In this document: positions 26,498 through 36,537 of the stretch, one piece after another
Layout of the letters: the number at the start of each line of letters is the position of its first letter
Numbering within the stretch: the first letter of the stretch is position 1
Source of the DNA: Siphonodentalium dalli
Taxonomy: Eukaryota; Mollusca; Scaphopoda; Gadilida; Siphonodentaliidae
Assembly (NCBI GenBank): GCA_032622095.1
Contig: CP136063.1
Coordinates: 15,355,814-15,419,813, forward strand
Direction of reading: 5' to 3'
DNA length: 64,000 bases
Program-made: the position numbers and the translations under genes
Notes under the pieces: model-generated
Told to the model about the DNA's origin: nothing
The model's input: the letters and a program-made list of their open reading frames with translations, nothing else
Database searches by the model: none

Positions 26498-28110
26498 CTG
26501 GCTGTGAATGACCGATCGGTCTATTTTAACACGACCGGGCAATTATAGATTGATAGGTTGTTCACTCTGACCTGTTTAAGATGTCTGATTTATAATGTTC
26601 ACAAAAGCCCATTATCAGCAAAAAGCTTTTTCGACAAATCTCAGACATCTTTGCGATATATCGCAAAATATAATGGCCCAGTACGTAGTCTGAGAGTTAT
26701 CGTAAAGATGTTTGAGATTTATTGTAAAGATTTGTGTGTTATCTCAAAGGTATTCGTGATTTTTCGCAAAATTTTGCGATTTATCGCAAAGTTTTGCTAC
26801 CTCATCACTCATGCATCTGGCTGTGCATGACTGATCGGTCTATTTTAGTCTGACCGGGCATAGATTGATAGGTTGTTCAATCAGACCTGTTTAAGATGTC
26901 TGATTTATAATATGCACAGAAGCCCATTATCAGCAAAAAGGTTTTGCGACAAATCTCAGTCATCTTTGCGATAAATCGCAAAATATAATCGCCCAGTACG
27001 TAGTCTGAGAGTTATCGTAAAGATGTTCGAGATTTATCGTAAAGGTTTGTGTGTTATCGCAAAGGTGTTTGTGATATTTCGCAAAGTTTTGCGATTTATC
27101 GCAAAGTTTTGCGATTTATCGCAAAGTTTTGCTCCCTCATCACTCATGCATCTGGCTGTGCATGACTGATCGGTCTATTTTAGTCCGACCGGGCATAGAT
27201 TGATAGGTTGTTCAATCAGACCTGTTTAAGATGTCTGATTTATAATATTCACAGAAGCCCATTAACGCCAAAAAACCTTTGCGACAAATCTCAAACATCT
27301 TTGCGATAAATCAAAAAATTTATTCACACAGTACGTAGTCTGAGATTTATCGTAAATATGTTTGAGATTTATCGTAATGGTTTGCGTGTTATTGCAAAGG
27401 TGTTTGTGATTGTTCGCAAAGTTTTGCTGCTCTCACCATTCATGCATCTGGCTGTGAATGACTGATCGGTCTATTTTAGCCTGACCGTTCAATTATAAAT
27501 TGATAGGTTGTTCACTGAGACCTGTTTAAGATGGCTGATTTATAATGTTTACACACAAATTAAGAAATTTTTAGCACCAAAAAAGTTTGCCACGAATCTC
27601 AAACATGTTTGCGATAAATCGCAAAATATAATCACCCAGTATGCAGTATGAGAGTCATCGTAAAGATGTTTGAGATTTATCGTAAAGGTTTGCGAGTTAT
27701 CGCAAAGGTGTTTGTAATTTTTCGCAAAGTTGTTTTGTGATTTATCGCGAAGGTTTGCTCGCCTTATCGCACATGCATGCTGGCTGTCAAAGAACGATCG
27801 GTCTATTTAGCCCAACCATGCTATATAGATCGATTGGTGGTTTACCCAGACCTGTTGAAGATGTCGGATTATATTTATATTTATACGGTTCAAGTCCATT
27901 AATGCCAATGCGATTAATCGCAAACCTTTTGTAATCAATCGAAAACCTTTACACTTAATCGCATATATTTATTGCAAAGTAGTTTGCGATTCGCAAAGGT
28001 TTGCGATTTATTGCAAGGTAGTTTTTTATTTATCGGGCTATTCTAGATCGATTGGTGTTTCATCCAGACCTGTTTCAAGATGTTTGATTTATAATGTTTA
28101 TTTTAATATT
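26498..28110. repeat. Tandem ~300-335-bp repeat rich in GCGATAAATCGC
   Basis: Units beginning CTGGCTGTG start at 26498, 26817, 27152, 27448 and about 27780, followed by a decayed partial unit near 28030. Each unit holds GATCGGTCTATTTTA, then AGACCTGTTTAAGATG and GATTTATAATG. A nested run of short repeats of the TTTGCGATAAATCGCAAA kind follows, itself an inverted repeat. The inner motif is multiplied to different degrees in different units (most in the second and third). Not coding. Confidence 0.88.
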
Positions 28111-28381
28111 ATTGCACACAAATTAAGAAATTATTTTTGGACATTCAGAACAATTTTACTCCACATGCAGGGAACAGGGAATCCTGAAATCTAGATATTA
28201 AACTTTGAATTAAGTACAAAATCACGATCAAGGTTCTATACTAATAAAAGTAATTTATGTATAATTCGGATTATTGTCCATGTGGTTTTGTACTTTATTC
28301 AATGTTTAAACGCCATAGCTTCATTTGGAATCTAACATGCCACATTGTTAAATTTGCCGTCGGCCATGTTTCGTAATTTCG
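28111..28381. other. Unassigned intron sequence
   Basis: Nothing recognised. Confidence 0.5.
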
Positions 28382-28797
28382 AGTGCTTGGTATCTGAGCA
28401 GGTTCTCCGCTTAGTACCTATATGTTTGGTTCTCTGTAGTACCACATTGTTAGGTACTATGGATGGCACCTGAATACTTCAGAGTACCTGTCTTTATATT
28501 CGGTACTTCATATAATATAATGGGTGTGTCAAGAAAGCGTGTATTTCTTGGCACTTCATATCATGTGCGTCATGACTTCGGTGACATAAAGGCAGAGTTG
28601 GTATTATATGCACAATGCCCGGATAGAACCTAAATATTTAGTAGGTAATCCAGAGTACCAAACATTTTGGTACTTTATAGTACCTAAACTTTTGGTACTC
28701 CAGAGTACCACTTTTGGTACTCCAGAGTACCTAATAGTTGGTACTCCCCCTGGGACAAAGCTTAGTACCTACGTAGGTACTCTGAAGTACCTATTTT
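28382..28797. repeat. Cluster of GGTACT...AGTACC palindromes
   Basis: Many small dyads occur here: GGTACTCCAGAGTACC (twice), GGTACTTTATAGTACC, GGTACTCTGAAGTACC and the perfect 16-mer GTACCTACGTAGGTAC, together with single GGTACT/AGTACC half sites from 28382 on. The densest part is 28650-28795. They form short hairpins in single strands. Function unknown. Confidence 0.75.
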
Positions 28798-28829
28798 TTA
28801 AAGAGTGTATACTGGCTAATTATTCTCAG

Positions 28830-28993
28830 TTTAAAAGAAATGTTTCTTTGCAACTATATCAGCTACATGTGCCCGACACAGAGCGAGATTTTGAGTTGTT
28901 TGTGTTAGGCGATGAGTCTGTTCTAAAACATGAAAGATATCCTCTATATTGGGCAGATATAACCTTGTCAGATGTCAATATTGGACGATCATG
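28830..28993 (+). pseudogene. Exon-like open segment of unknown origin
   Basis: A protein-like stretch sits between a good acceptor (TAATTATTCTCAG) and a strong donor (ATG|GTAAGT). It reads FKRNVSLQLYQLHV near the start and ADITLSDVNIGRS at the end, starts in phase 0 and ends in phase 2. The VWDE-like gene needs phase 1 in and phase 1 out between exons A and B. In phase 1 this segment would meet a stop at once. It therefore cannot be a normal exon of that gene as I read it. It may be a captured exon, a decayed gene fragment or chance. I do not recognise the family. Confidence 0.3.
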
Positions 28994-28997
28994 GTAA

Positions 28998-29509
28998 GTC
29001 ATGTGCCACTGACTCCATTTTCTTTTATCTCAGAAGAAATTATATTTGGCGGCACACTGTGACTACTATTGTTGAACAGGTCTTCTATACATTTCCATGT
29101 CTCTTGTAACTTTTTGTGGAAACTATATTGAATGGGGCAGAGTCAATTCTGTTATGATATTAACATGACCTATTCTAATATTTTAACATGCACAATTATC
29201 TTCCTCGTAAAAAAGTTACCACAGTTAGAACGTCTTGGTGCCATCTCGATTGTACCCCGTGCAGTTATATATAGAACACATAGAGACAGACATATATTTG
29301 CAAATATATATCTAGGCATCAAATGTGACATTTTTAACTCGCACGATTTGATTTCTCGTATCATTTGAGAAGAACGTGTATGAATTTGATATTAATTGGC
29401 ACTAAACATAACATATATCAGTTGTGGTGACCCGCCGTCCTTATTTCGGACTCAAACGGCGCCTTCAACCACAAACTTAGACACATCATGGAAATGAATA
29501 TATATAAAA
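28998..29509. other. Unassigned intron sequence
   Basis: Nothing recognised beyond short AT-rich frames. Confidence 0.5.
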
Positions 29510-30480
29510 TTATTGAAAATTGGCGAGTATACAAATTCGTATCAAATGTAGGCCCCCCCCCCATACATCTCACCCAAATGGCACCCATTTGGCCCATTTA
29601 AACCACACCATTAGATTTATCGTATCACGGAGAAGATTATGTATCAGTCTCGTGGAAATCGGCGCTAACATATTGACATATTGTATATCCAGTTTTGTGC
29701 CTCTTTCCCCTCTGTGGACCCCTGTCTCGAATGGAATCACTTTTGACATCTTTAAACCACACAATCAGACTCCTGATATCATGGAGATAAATATTTATAA
29801 GTTTGGTGCTAATCGGCGACTAAACAATTTTTTTTTAATAAAATTTAGTGCCCACCACACCATCTCTCACAACACCAACATAGCGTCTTTAAATCACAAA
29901 ATTAGATTCCTTGTATCACGGAGAAGAATGTGTATTAATTTGGTGGAAATCGGCGCTAATATTATTATTATCAATGTTTGTGCCCCTCTCCCTTTCAATG
30001 CACCCCTGACTCGAATGGTGCCAATTTTGACAGCTTTAAGCCACTCCATTAGACTCCTCATACCGTGTGGTTGATTTTGTATAAGTTTTTGTATAAAATT
30101 GGCGAGTATACAAATTCGTATAAAATTTAAGGCCCCCTTATCTCTCATTGCACCAATTTGGCGTATCTAAACCACAGGATTAGTTTTCTCGTATCACGGA
30201 GAATATGTATCAATCTGGTAGAAATCAGCGCTAAACATATTGTTCATCTTTTTTGTGTTCCTCTCACCCTCTATGCATCCTGGCTCGACTCACACCACTT
30301 GTGAAAGATTGTGACATCCTTAAACCACACAATTATACTCCCGATATTATGGAAATGATTATTGATAAGTTTGGTAAACCAATTTTTATCAAATTTAGTG
30401 CATATTAACCCCCATCTCTCACCAACCAGCAACAATATGGCATCTTTAAAACACACGATCAGACTCCTCGTATATATTTC
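29510..30480. repeat. Three-copy ~285-bp tandem repeat
   Basis: The landmark CACGGAGAA recurs at 29626, 29917 and 30195, spacings of 291 and 278 bp. Each unit has ATCGGCGCTAA-like sequence, a pyrimidine-rich stretch and TTTAAACCACA followed by ATTAGACTCCT. AATTGGCGAGTATACAAATT occurs at about 29517 and 30101, marking a two-unit superstructure. Open frames on both strands here lack conserved motifs. Confidence 0.82.
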
Positions 30481-30636
30481 AAGGTATGATATGAGAACTC
30501 CAAGATTTCTCGACAAATTTATCCAAATACATTCTTTGTTGAACACCTCTTGCCATTGTTGGTTGTATTTATGCCAAACATGCGTATCCCCCTTGTCAGC
30601 TTATGCTTTGAATTATTTCCATGTTTCTTCCAAAAG

Positions 30637-30804
30637 GAAACCTTCCGACCCCATCTGACAGGACTGTCCGCCGGAAGATGTGCGTCTCCACCGGAAGTAG
30701 CTGCTGCACATACACGACGACGTTTAGAATGAGGAATTGTGGGGTTTACTATGTCTACAAGCTCGCGCCACTGAGCGTACCTTGTCCTTATCGCTTCTGT
30801 TTCG
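30637..30804 (+). CDS. VWDE-like gene, exon B: C-terminal half of the D8C domain
   Basis: The exon is 168 nt, phase 1 in and phase 1 out. Its acceptor is TTTCTTCCAAAAG (an AAG rather than the usual YAG) and its donor G|GTAAGT. It encodes KMC, then SSCC, then FRMRNCGVYYVYKLAPL, VPCPY and RFC: the last six of the eight D8C cysteines, with the family's NCG-x-YVY-x-L signature. Joined to exon A it completes one D8C domain split by an 8.6-kb intron after the second cysteine. D8C domains are extracellular and disulfide-bonded; all expected cysteines are present, so this exon looks functional. The non-consensus acceptor is the one odd point. It fits frame and homology, and I see no better site. Confidence 0.87.
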
Positions 30805-31629
30805 GTAAGTTGTGTGTAGCCCAACCAACCGGGAACGAGTGCTGATTCGTATGATTTCCCTCTGGTTGATTAATCGCCGGCGTCAGTGCCGAAAAGCGAC
30901 GGTACGTTGCTTTAACGCTACACCACCAGATTACATTATTGACGACGATACCAATGAAATGTTATGGATTTTGCTGCACACCTACACATTACTACTTACA
31001 CATCTACACAACTCCTTACTTATGTACATAACTATATATGTCAATATACATCGAGGCCTACGCTTGCGTTCAGAATTTCAAAACTGTTGAAACACAACTA
31101 TGTTCCACGGCCCCATCTTCATCTTAAACTATCAGAATATGACAATCATGATATTGATGCATCGTCGCTCGAGAATCACAATGTGCAACTCCGATTTTTT
31201 TTCCGAGAAAATGGCGATTCCAGTTTTTGATCATTTCATAATACCTCGATCTGCGTTATGTGCGCATATTGTTTTGAGGTTTATATTCTGACTAAACCAC
31301 AAAAAAATATACAAAGCGTCGAGTAAAATCTCAAGAAATGTGTTTTCAGAGGACATTGGAGAGTGGAAATAAGAACACTGTTTTAACAATGTTGCAGTTT
31401 CAGTTTTGGAGATAAAACAGTATAGCCCTGACTATTTCTCGATTATTTGAAATTATCCCATATCTTATCCGCATATATAACATTGTATCACGAACAAGAG
31501 CGACGACCTATAGCAGCCACGTGTGAAAATATGGTGGGCAGGGATGGCGACAAGAGGTGGGGTTGGTACAGATGTTACAACAAATGTCGTTCATGACCGA
31601 GCTATGTACGCGTGCGGACGGATTAAAGC
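30805..31629. other. Unassigned intron sequence
   Basis: Several overlapping open frames (30812-31291) show no family motifs, and no exon with correct phase was found. Confidence 0.5.
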
Positions 31630-31906
31630 ATTATGGACTTGTTCGGGTGCGTGAAACTGATAAGTTAGTACTCAGGCGCTATGTCAATTGGGGCATGTAG
31701 CATTTTACCAACATCGCCCAAAATCTCAAGGAAATCGACAATACAACATAGAAAACACCGTCTGAACTACGCTCAATTATGAATATTTACATCTCGATTC
31801 GTGACGCAACAATCGGCGATAAACGAACGAAAATTACTTCGCTATCGATACTCATGCATTTAATACATATATACTGTTCGTGTGTTGCAAATTACGATTA
31901 ATATTC
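31630..31906 (+). repeat. Left block (L) of the composite repeat, copy 2
   Basis: Direct-orientation relative of 18522-18810, diverged by many substitutions but collinear. It is followed immediately by an 18-bp array instead of the 27-bp array of copy 1. Confidence 0.8.
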
Positions 31907-32060
31907 ATTATTATTTTAACAGCTATTATTATTTTAACAGCTATTGTTATTTTAACAGCTATTATTATTTTGACAGCTATTATTATTTTGACAGCTATTG
32001 TTATTTAAACAGCTATTATTATTTTGACAGCTATTATTATTTTGACAGCTATTGTTATCC
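31907..32060. repeat. 18-bp array with a 54-bp higher order
   Basis: Eight and a half units of ATTATTATTTTGACAGCT type. Every third unit reads ATTGTT instead of ATTATT, so the real repeat is three units (54 bp). A lone further unit lies at 33161-33178, after the palindrome at 33006-33158. Confidence 0.93.
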
Positions 32061-33005
32061 TTCATCCCATTTTCCTCTCTTCTGATTGTCTGAGAGTGCG
32101 TCACATGGCGGGCCGTAAATCACCATATTACCCTCGAGGGTAACATTGTGTCAGTTATTGACCGCTCAGCTGTTACCAGTTAACATAGAACTACGAAGAA
32201 CTCACCGCGCAGAGATTCTCTGACAGCTCTCTGATAATTTCAAAAAACACTGTTTTTATAAACCACACTGTTTCATAACAATCGCGAACTGTGGTGTTTG
32301 CTAATTTGCATAATTGTGTGTTTTTTTATTTGCAATTAAAGCACGCTATGTATAAATGGTGTTATCACAGACACATATCTGTTATAAGGTGTAATATTCA
32401 TATTGGACCTTTTTATATCAATAACAAAGACCGTGGGACAAATAGATAAACCTTATTATGCAGTTGGAATGCTGCAGACAATTGCACATACGATGTACAT
32501 ACGTTACAACTACGTTTATGTACTAGATCAAATGGCCACTCTTTGCTGTTTATCAATTGATTATTTCTTTTCTTCAATACATTCCTCAGACTTCAGAGAA
32601 TACCCGTATGTTGCGTAACGATCTGTGACAGATGTCAATTTCTTTTTGCACTACTACAACGTGTTAGTTCCACATTTTAGCATTCTGGAAATTAATACGT
32701 CTGCCAGCGTCTTCACGCTCATTTGAAACGAAACCGTATACATTTCGCTGCATGGCTACTCAACTTCGAAATTGCTTTACTCCTCTTTCCGTTAACGGAT
32801 TTCCACAATGCAACCAGCAAACTGACCGGAGAATATCTGCGCAAATGACGGGTCTGTTAATTGATCCAGATTATGAATGTTTTATTTTCTAAATAGCGAT
32901 GATTCCAACATAAAATTAACTTTTCGAACTGGATTAAAGAATATATGCGCGCATTTATGCCTGCTACTAAGGAGGTTCGTGTGTACTCCTTTGTCAGATA
33001 ACAAA
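32061..33005. other. Unassigned intron sequence
   Basis: No gene or repeat supported. Confidence 0.5.
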
Positions 33006-33158
33006 ACAGTTATCACCCTTGTTTTCGTGAGACACGGGGATTTGTCGCCGCTCTCGACCTGGAATGTAACCCTCGGGCCTGGCGGCCCTCGGGTGACATT
33101 CCAGGTCTCGAGCGGGTGACAAATCCCCGTGTCTCACTCAATCGCGGGCGATAACTGT
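33006..33158. repeat. 153-bp palindrome (foldback MITE candidate)
   Basis: ACAGTTATCACCC at the left is mirrored by GGGCGATAACTGT at the right. Inside, GTGAGACACGGGGATTTGTC (from 33027) pairs with GACAAATCCCCGTGTCTCAC (to 33137). The centre is GC-rich (CCTGGCGG between CTCGGG arms). It is short, non-coding and nearly self-complementary. Confidence 0.85.
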
Positions 33159-33311
33159 ATATTATTATTTTGACAGCTATTGAAACGAGCCTATTAAACG
33201 GCTATACATATGTGTATTCACCAAAGAGCCTTTCAAAACATGACATACATGTACATGTATGTATTGTTTAAATGATGGTTCTTGTTTACGCGTTATCATT
33301 ATACCATTTGT

Positions 33312-33808
33312 TAGGTGTGTATGTGTACGAGTTACATATGTGTTTGGATGTGTATTATTTATATATATGTTGTGTGTGGATGTGTATTAGTTATATATGT
33401 GTTGTGTGTGGATGTGTATTATTTATATATATGTTGTGTGTGGGTGTGTATTAGTTATGTATGTGTTGTGTGTAGTGGTGTATTAGTTATATATGTATTT
33501 CGCGTATGTGTATTCTTGATATATGTGTTGTGTGTGATATGTATTATTTATATATGCGTTGTATGTGCGTGTGTATTAATTATGTATGCGTTGTGTGTGT
33601 TGTGTACTTTTGTATAGATGTGTTGTGTGTGGTTGTGTATTAGTTATATATGTGTTGTGTGTGGTTGTGTACTTTTGTTTATAGATGCGTTGTGTGTGTA
33701 TGTGTATTATGTATATATGTGTTGTGTGTATGTGTGTTATTTATACGTGTTGTCTGTTGTTGTGTATTACTTATATATGTGTTGTATGTGGATTTGTATT
33801 ATTTATGC
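33312..33808. repeat. TG-rich ~32-bp minisatellite abutting exon C
   Basis: The unit is roughly TTGTGTGTGGATGTGTATTA plus GTTATATATGTG, repeated about 15 times with drift. It ends about 15 bp before the acceptor of exon C, so it forms the upstream flank of that 54-nt exon. Open frames across it are repeat by-products. Confidence 0.9.
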
Positions 33809-33822
33809 CGATCTTTTCCCAG

Positions 33823-33876
33823 GCGGTAAGATAAAGTGTCAAGATGGGACTCACAAGAACCCGAATGATTGTGTGG
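33823..33876 (+). CDS. VWDE-like gene, exon C: short cysteine linker
   Basis: A 54-nt exon, phase 1 in and out, between ATCTTTTCCCAG and G|GTAAGT. It encodes GKIKCQDGTHKNPNDCV, continuing from RFCF of exon B. Two cysteines could form one small disulfide loop between the D8C and Ig-like domains. Being symmetric, it could be skipped without a frameshift. A TG-rich minisatellite lies directly upstream. Support comes from phase, strong splice sites and position rather than from a long domain match. Confidence 0.75.
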
Positions 33877-34021
33877 GTAAGTTGGATACTACATTAACAC
33901 GTCATATGCTAAGTGGATTATCACGCACAATTATAATAGTATATATTGGACTGGTTTATTATTCACCTGGATGGGAGTTCGTGAAAACTAAGCAGACATA
34001 CGATAATGCAAGTACAGAAGG

Positions 34022-34459
34022 AGTCATTGGGACGCACTACTAGTTGACATAAACACATCTGCTTCATCGAGGGCCCAATTTTGTAGTTTTATTAAAACTG
34101 ACTATGGTTACCCAAATTACTTGAAGATGTTGCCGTCAAATATATCGATATACCTCCTGAAGCTCAGAACTGCAAATCGTAAATTGCCTATAAAATGCGC
34201 AAGATGGAATAAATCTCCAAATGATAATGGCAATAGAATATGCACTATATGTGGAGAATATTTAGGAGACGAATATCATTTAGTTATTATATGCAGTCAT
34301 TTGGATGAAATCAGAAAACAATATATCGCTGAATATTTATGGAAGAACCCTACGAGAGAGAAATTCCATGGTCTCCTATCTCTTCAAAATATAAGCCTCA
34401 TAAAAAGACTATGCATATTCCTAAGGTGTGCCTTTAAGAAGGTGTCTTATTCTATATGA
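34022..34459 (+). pseudogene. C-terminal fragment of a LINE reverse transcriptase protein
   Basis: An open frame runs through WDALLVDINTSASS, YGYPNYL, LRTANRKLPIKCARW and then a CTICGEYLGDEYH...C zinc-type motif to a stop at 34459. An LR-x-N-x-LP-x-x-x-x-RW segment followed by C-x-x-C and a D-E-x-H-x-(n)-C motif is typical of the extreme C-terminus of non-LTR retrotransposon ORF2 proteins. The endonuclease and reverse transcriptase domains are absent, so this is a 5'-truncated dead copy, the usual outcome of target-primed reverse transcription. It is inserted 3' of exon C. Confidence 0.8.
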
Positions 34460-34690
34460 GCGAAATCATTTATTGTTATGGGTGATCATATGTAATTATC
34501 ATACTTGTTGAGTGTATTGCCTATTATTGTGTAATCTAATTTAATTACTGCTGTATATATAAACATGCATGTGTATATGAACAATGATGAATGTGATATC
34601 GGAATTTGTGTACATAGTGTATATACGTTTTGCTTGTATCACTGTTATGTGACTTGTGCAATAAATAAATAAATCAATCAATCAATCAGT
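34022..34690 (+). mobile_element. 5'-truncated LINE, 3' end with AATA/ATCA tail
   Basis: The ORF2 remnant is followed by a ~200-bp AT-rich 3' UTR and a tail of AATAAATAAATAAATCAATC repeats (34660-34690). Microsatellite-like 3' tails mark several invertebrate LINE clades. The exact 5' breakpoint is uncertain, at or upstream of 34022. Confidence 0.75.
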
Positions 34691-35169
34691 AATTTTTGTT
34701 AGGCAAGTGTTTAAGATGGATTATCTCTTCATTTAACAATTTTAAAATAGTTTCCGGGGTATAAAATAATAAATATGAATGGAATACCCCTGTCCGAAAA
34801 CACTTCTATCAATTAATATTGCTTTTATTTCGAATATTTTAATGAGATGATTAAATGGGACACTTGTTCTATTTTAGAACAGACCATGCGATAACATATA
34901 GCGTTATAGAAGATCAACTGTCCCAGATTGAGTGTGTGTTTTTGTTTATTCCATATGTGTAAGCGATAATAAGTCTAACTAACGTTTATTTGTGACACAA
35001 TTACACAATAACAGTTCTGGTCTCTGTTAGCACTAACGACTTTTGTTCGTTAGCTAATTAAACAACCACACGTTTTTAGACCAAAACATATTCGAAATAT
35101 AATCAATATTAATTGATAGAAGCATTTGCATACATGGATCTTCCTTTCGTATAAAATAGTGTATATAAG

Positions 35170-35320
35170 GATTAACTGTCATGTGGACTGTTTTTGTGGA
35201 TATGTAACCGTGAGGTAAGTGGTCATAACTTGTGTAAAACTAGAAGGGTTTTACATACAAGTTAGGACCACTTACCTCACGGTTACATCTCCATAAAAAC
35301 AGTTCACATGACAGTTAATC
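35170..35320. repeat. 151-bp palindrome inside R copy 2
   Basis: GATTAACTGTCATGTG at the left is mirrored by CACATGACAGTTAATC at the right. Inner parts such as GTAACCGTGAGGTAAGTGG pair with CCACTTACCTCACGGTTAC. Arms are about 65 bp with a short loop. It is a foldback MITE candidate, and its absence from R copy 1 indicates later insertion here. Confidence 0.85.
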
Positions 35321-35649
35321 ATTATATTTATATACATTTAGCGAAAAGGCCACTTTTGTAAATGTATTTAAATCAAAAAGTGTATCGTGACAAAACCAGC
35401 CCAAAATATTCCATAGCACCCTTGGTAAAAGTTCACAGGAACAATTGAAACCCGGTGAGTTATTAAGTCAATCCTGCGCGAATCCAAATGCGCCCAAAAC
35501 ATTACGCGTTCGTCTTTCCAAACCCAAATGACGTATCGATGTTGTTATGAGCTTGCAGTTATTAGCTGTTGTGCATTCACCGAGAAATAATTGCAACTAT
35601 CCACGTGGGCGCAGACCAATCAGAATGCTGGATTTAGTGATGACAACAC
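35321..35649. other. Remaining insert within R copy 2
   Basis: No counterpart in R copy 1 and no recognisable gene. Confidence 0.45.
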
Positions 35650-35851
35650 TTAGTATGTAAATATACCCAGATAACTATATAGCACATGTTTACAAAGAAA
35701 TATACAATGTTTAAGATACTAATTTAAGCGTAAATTATCAAACCAAATGTTACACGGGACCCACGTGAAAGAATATTTAGTATATACAGGGTAAATAAAT
35801 AATGAGTATTTAGTATACAAATGGTTAATATATTGAATAAAACTGCTTCAG

Positions 35852-36105
35852 ATACGTCGCCGGTCGTAACAATGCACCCTGAGGTCGTGGCTACCTTGCA
35901 CCAAGAGATCAACGAACAACTTATAGCGTTCAGATGCGTTATTGCCAGAAACGTGACAAATGAAATGTATGACGTCACATGGCGCGTTGATGGAGATGAA
36001 ATACAGACATTTGAGAACATGACGACGAGTAATGGTGAATTACCAACAGAATCATATTTAATGGAGGACCACTGGATGACCCATAACATAACAATTGGAT
36101 TCTTG
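35852..36105 (+). CDS. VWDE-like gene, exon D: Ig-like domain, first part
   Basis: 254 nt, phase 1 in and phase 0 out. The acceptor ACTGCTTCAG has a weak pyrimidine tract; the donor is TTG|GTAAGT. It encodes SPVVTMHPEVVATL, IAFRC, YDVTWRVDGDEI and a later DHW. FRC, then an in-frame VTW-x-VDG strand and later DHW recall the Ig-like domain that follows D8C in VWDE-like proteins. The partner cysteine is VDC at the start of exon E. Three N-glycosylation sequons are visible (NVT, NMT, NIT), consistent with an extracellular protein. A piggyBac-like MITE starts 32 bp beyond the donor. Confidence 0.82.
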
Positions 36106-36137
36106 GTAAGTTGAGTTGTCTTTTATCCCTTTCTATG

Positions 36138-36537
36138 TTAACCCTTTACCCAACAAACCGGCCAAAACCGGCCAAATAAAGCTTCAACAGCCTAAAATAT
36201 CTTCGGTCTGTCTCAATAGAACCATACAAATATGGATATCATTGGAACCGGCCCATTGACCACATTATGATGGTTATAGTTATGCCCTGTGCCAATGCAT
36301 TCTCTTATATATGCGAGTCGACCATAGGTCGCCTCGCATATATAAGAGAATGCATTGGCCTAACAAAAATCTTTTTTTAACACTTTTTACCATTTTTTCT
36401 TACATTCTTTAACAATTTTATCATTTTTAATGTGTTAAGCCAATGCATTCTCTTATATATGCGAGGCGACCTATGGTCGACTCGCATATATAAGAGAATG
36501 CATTGGCACAGGGCCCTTCTGTTGGGTAAAGGGTTAA
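36138..36537 (-). mobile_element. TTAA-flanked piggyBac-like MITE, copy 2
   Basis: A 400-bp element with TTAA at 36138-36141 and 36534-36537 and ends CCCTTTACCCAACA. It is the reverse complement of copy 1, with the same pair of hairpins (about 36293-36360 and 36440-36507). Arms here are closer to perfect than in copy 1, suggesting younger age or less decay. It lies just inside intron D. The frame at 36432-36680 is a by-product of the hairpin. Confidence 0.87.

Larger units (their letters stand above)
34705..35702 (+). repeat. Right block (R) of the composite repeat, copy 2, interrupted
   Basis: 34705-35165 and 35650-35702 match 20739-21250. About 490 bp of extra sequence separates them, including the palindrome at 35170-35320. 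R follows directly on the LINE tail. Between L copy 2 and R copy 2 lie the 18-bp array, a palindrome, a minisatellite, exon C and a LINE. Confidence 0.75.

Noticed and set aside
30812-31291. Overlapping plus-strand frames after exon B as extra exons
   Set aside because: No acceptor/donor pair in phase 1 gives a domain-like product, and the D8C to linker junction is already satisfied by exons B and C.
33272-34043. Tyr/Cys/Val-rich frames of 60-141 codons
   Set aside because: Translation of the TG-rich minisatellite. Only the short GKIKCQDG segment (exon C) within the last frame is supported.
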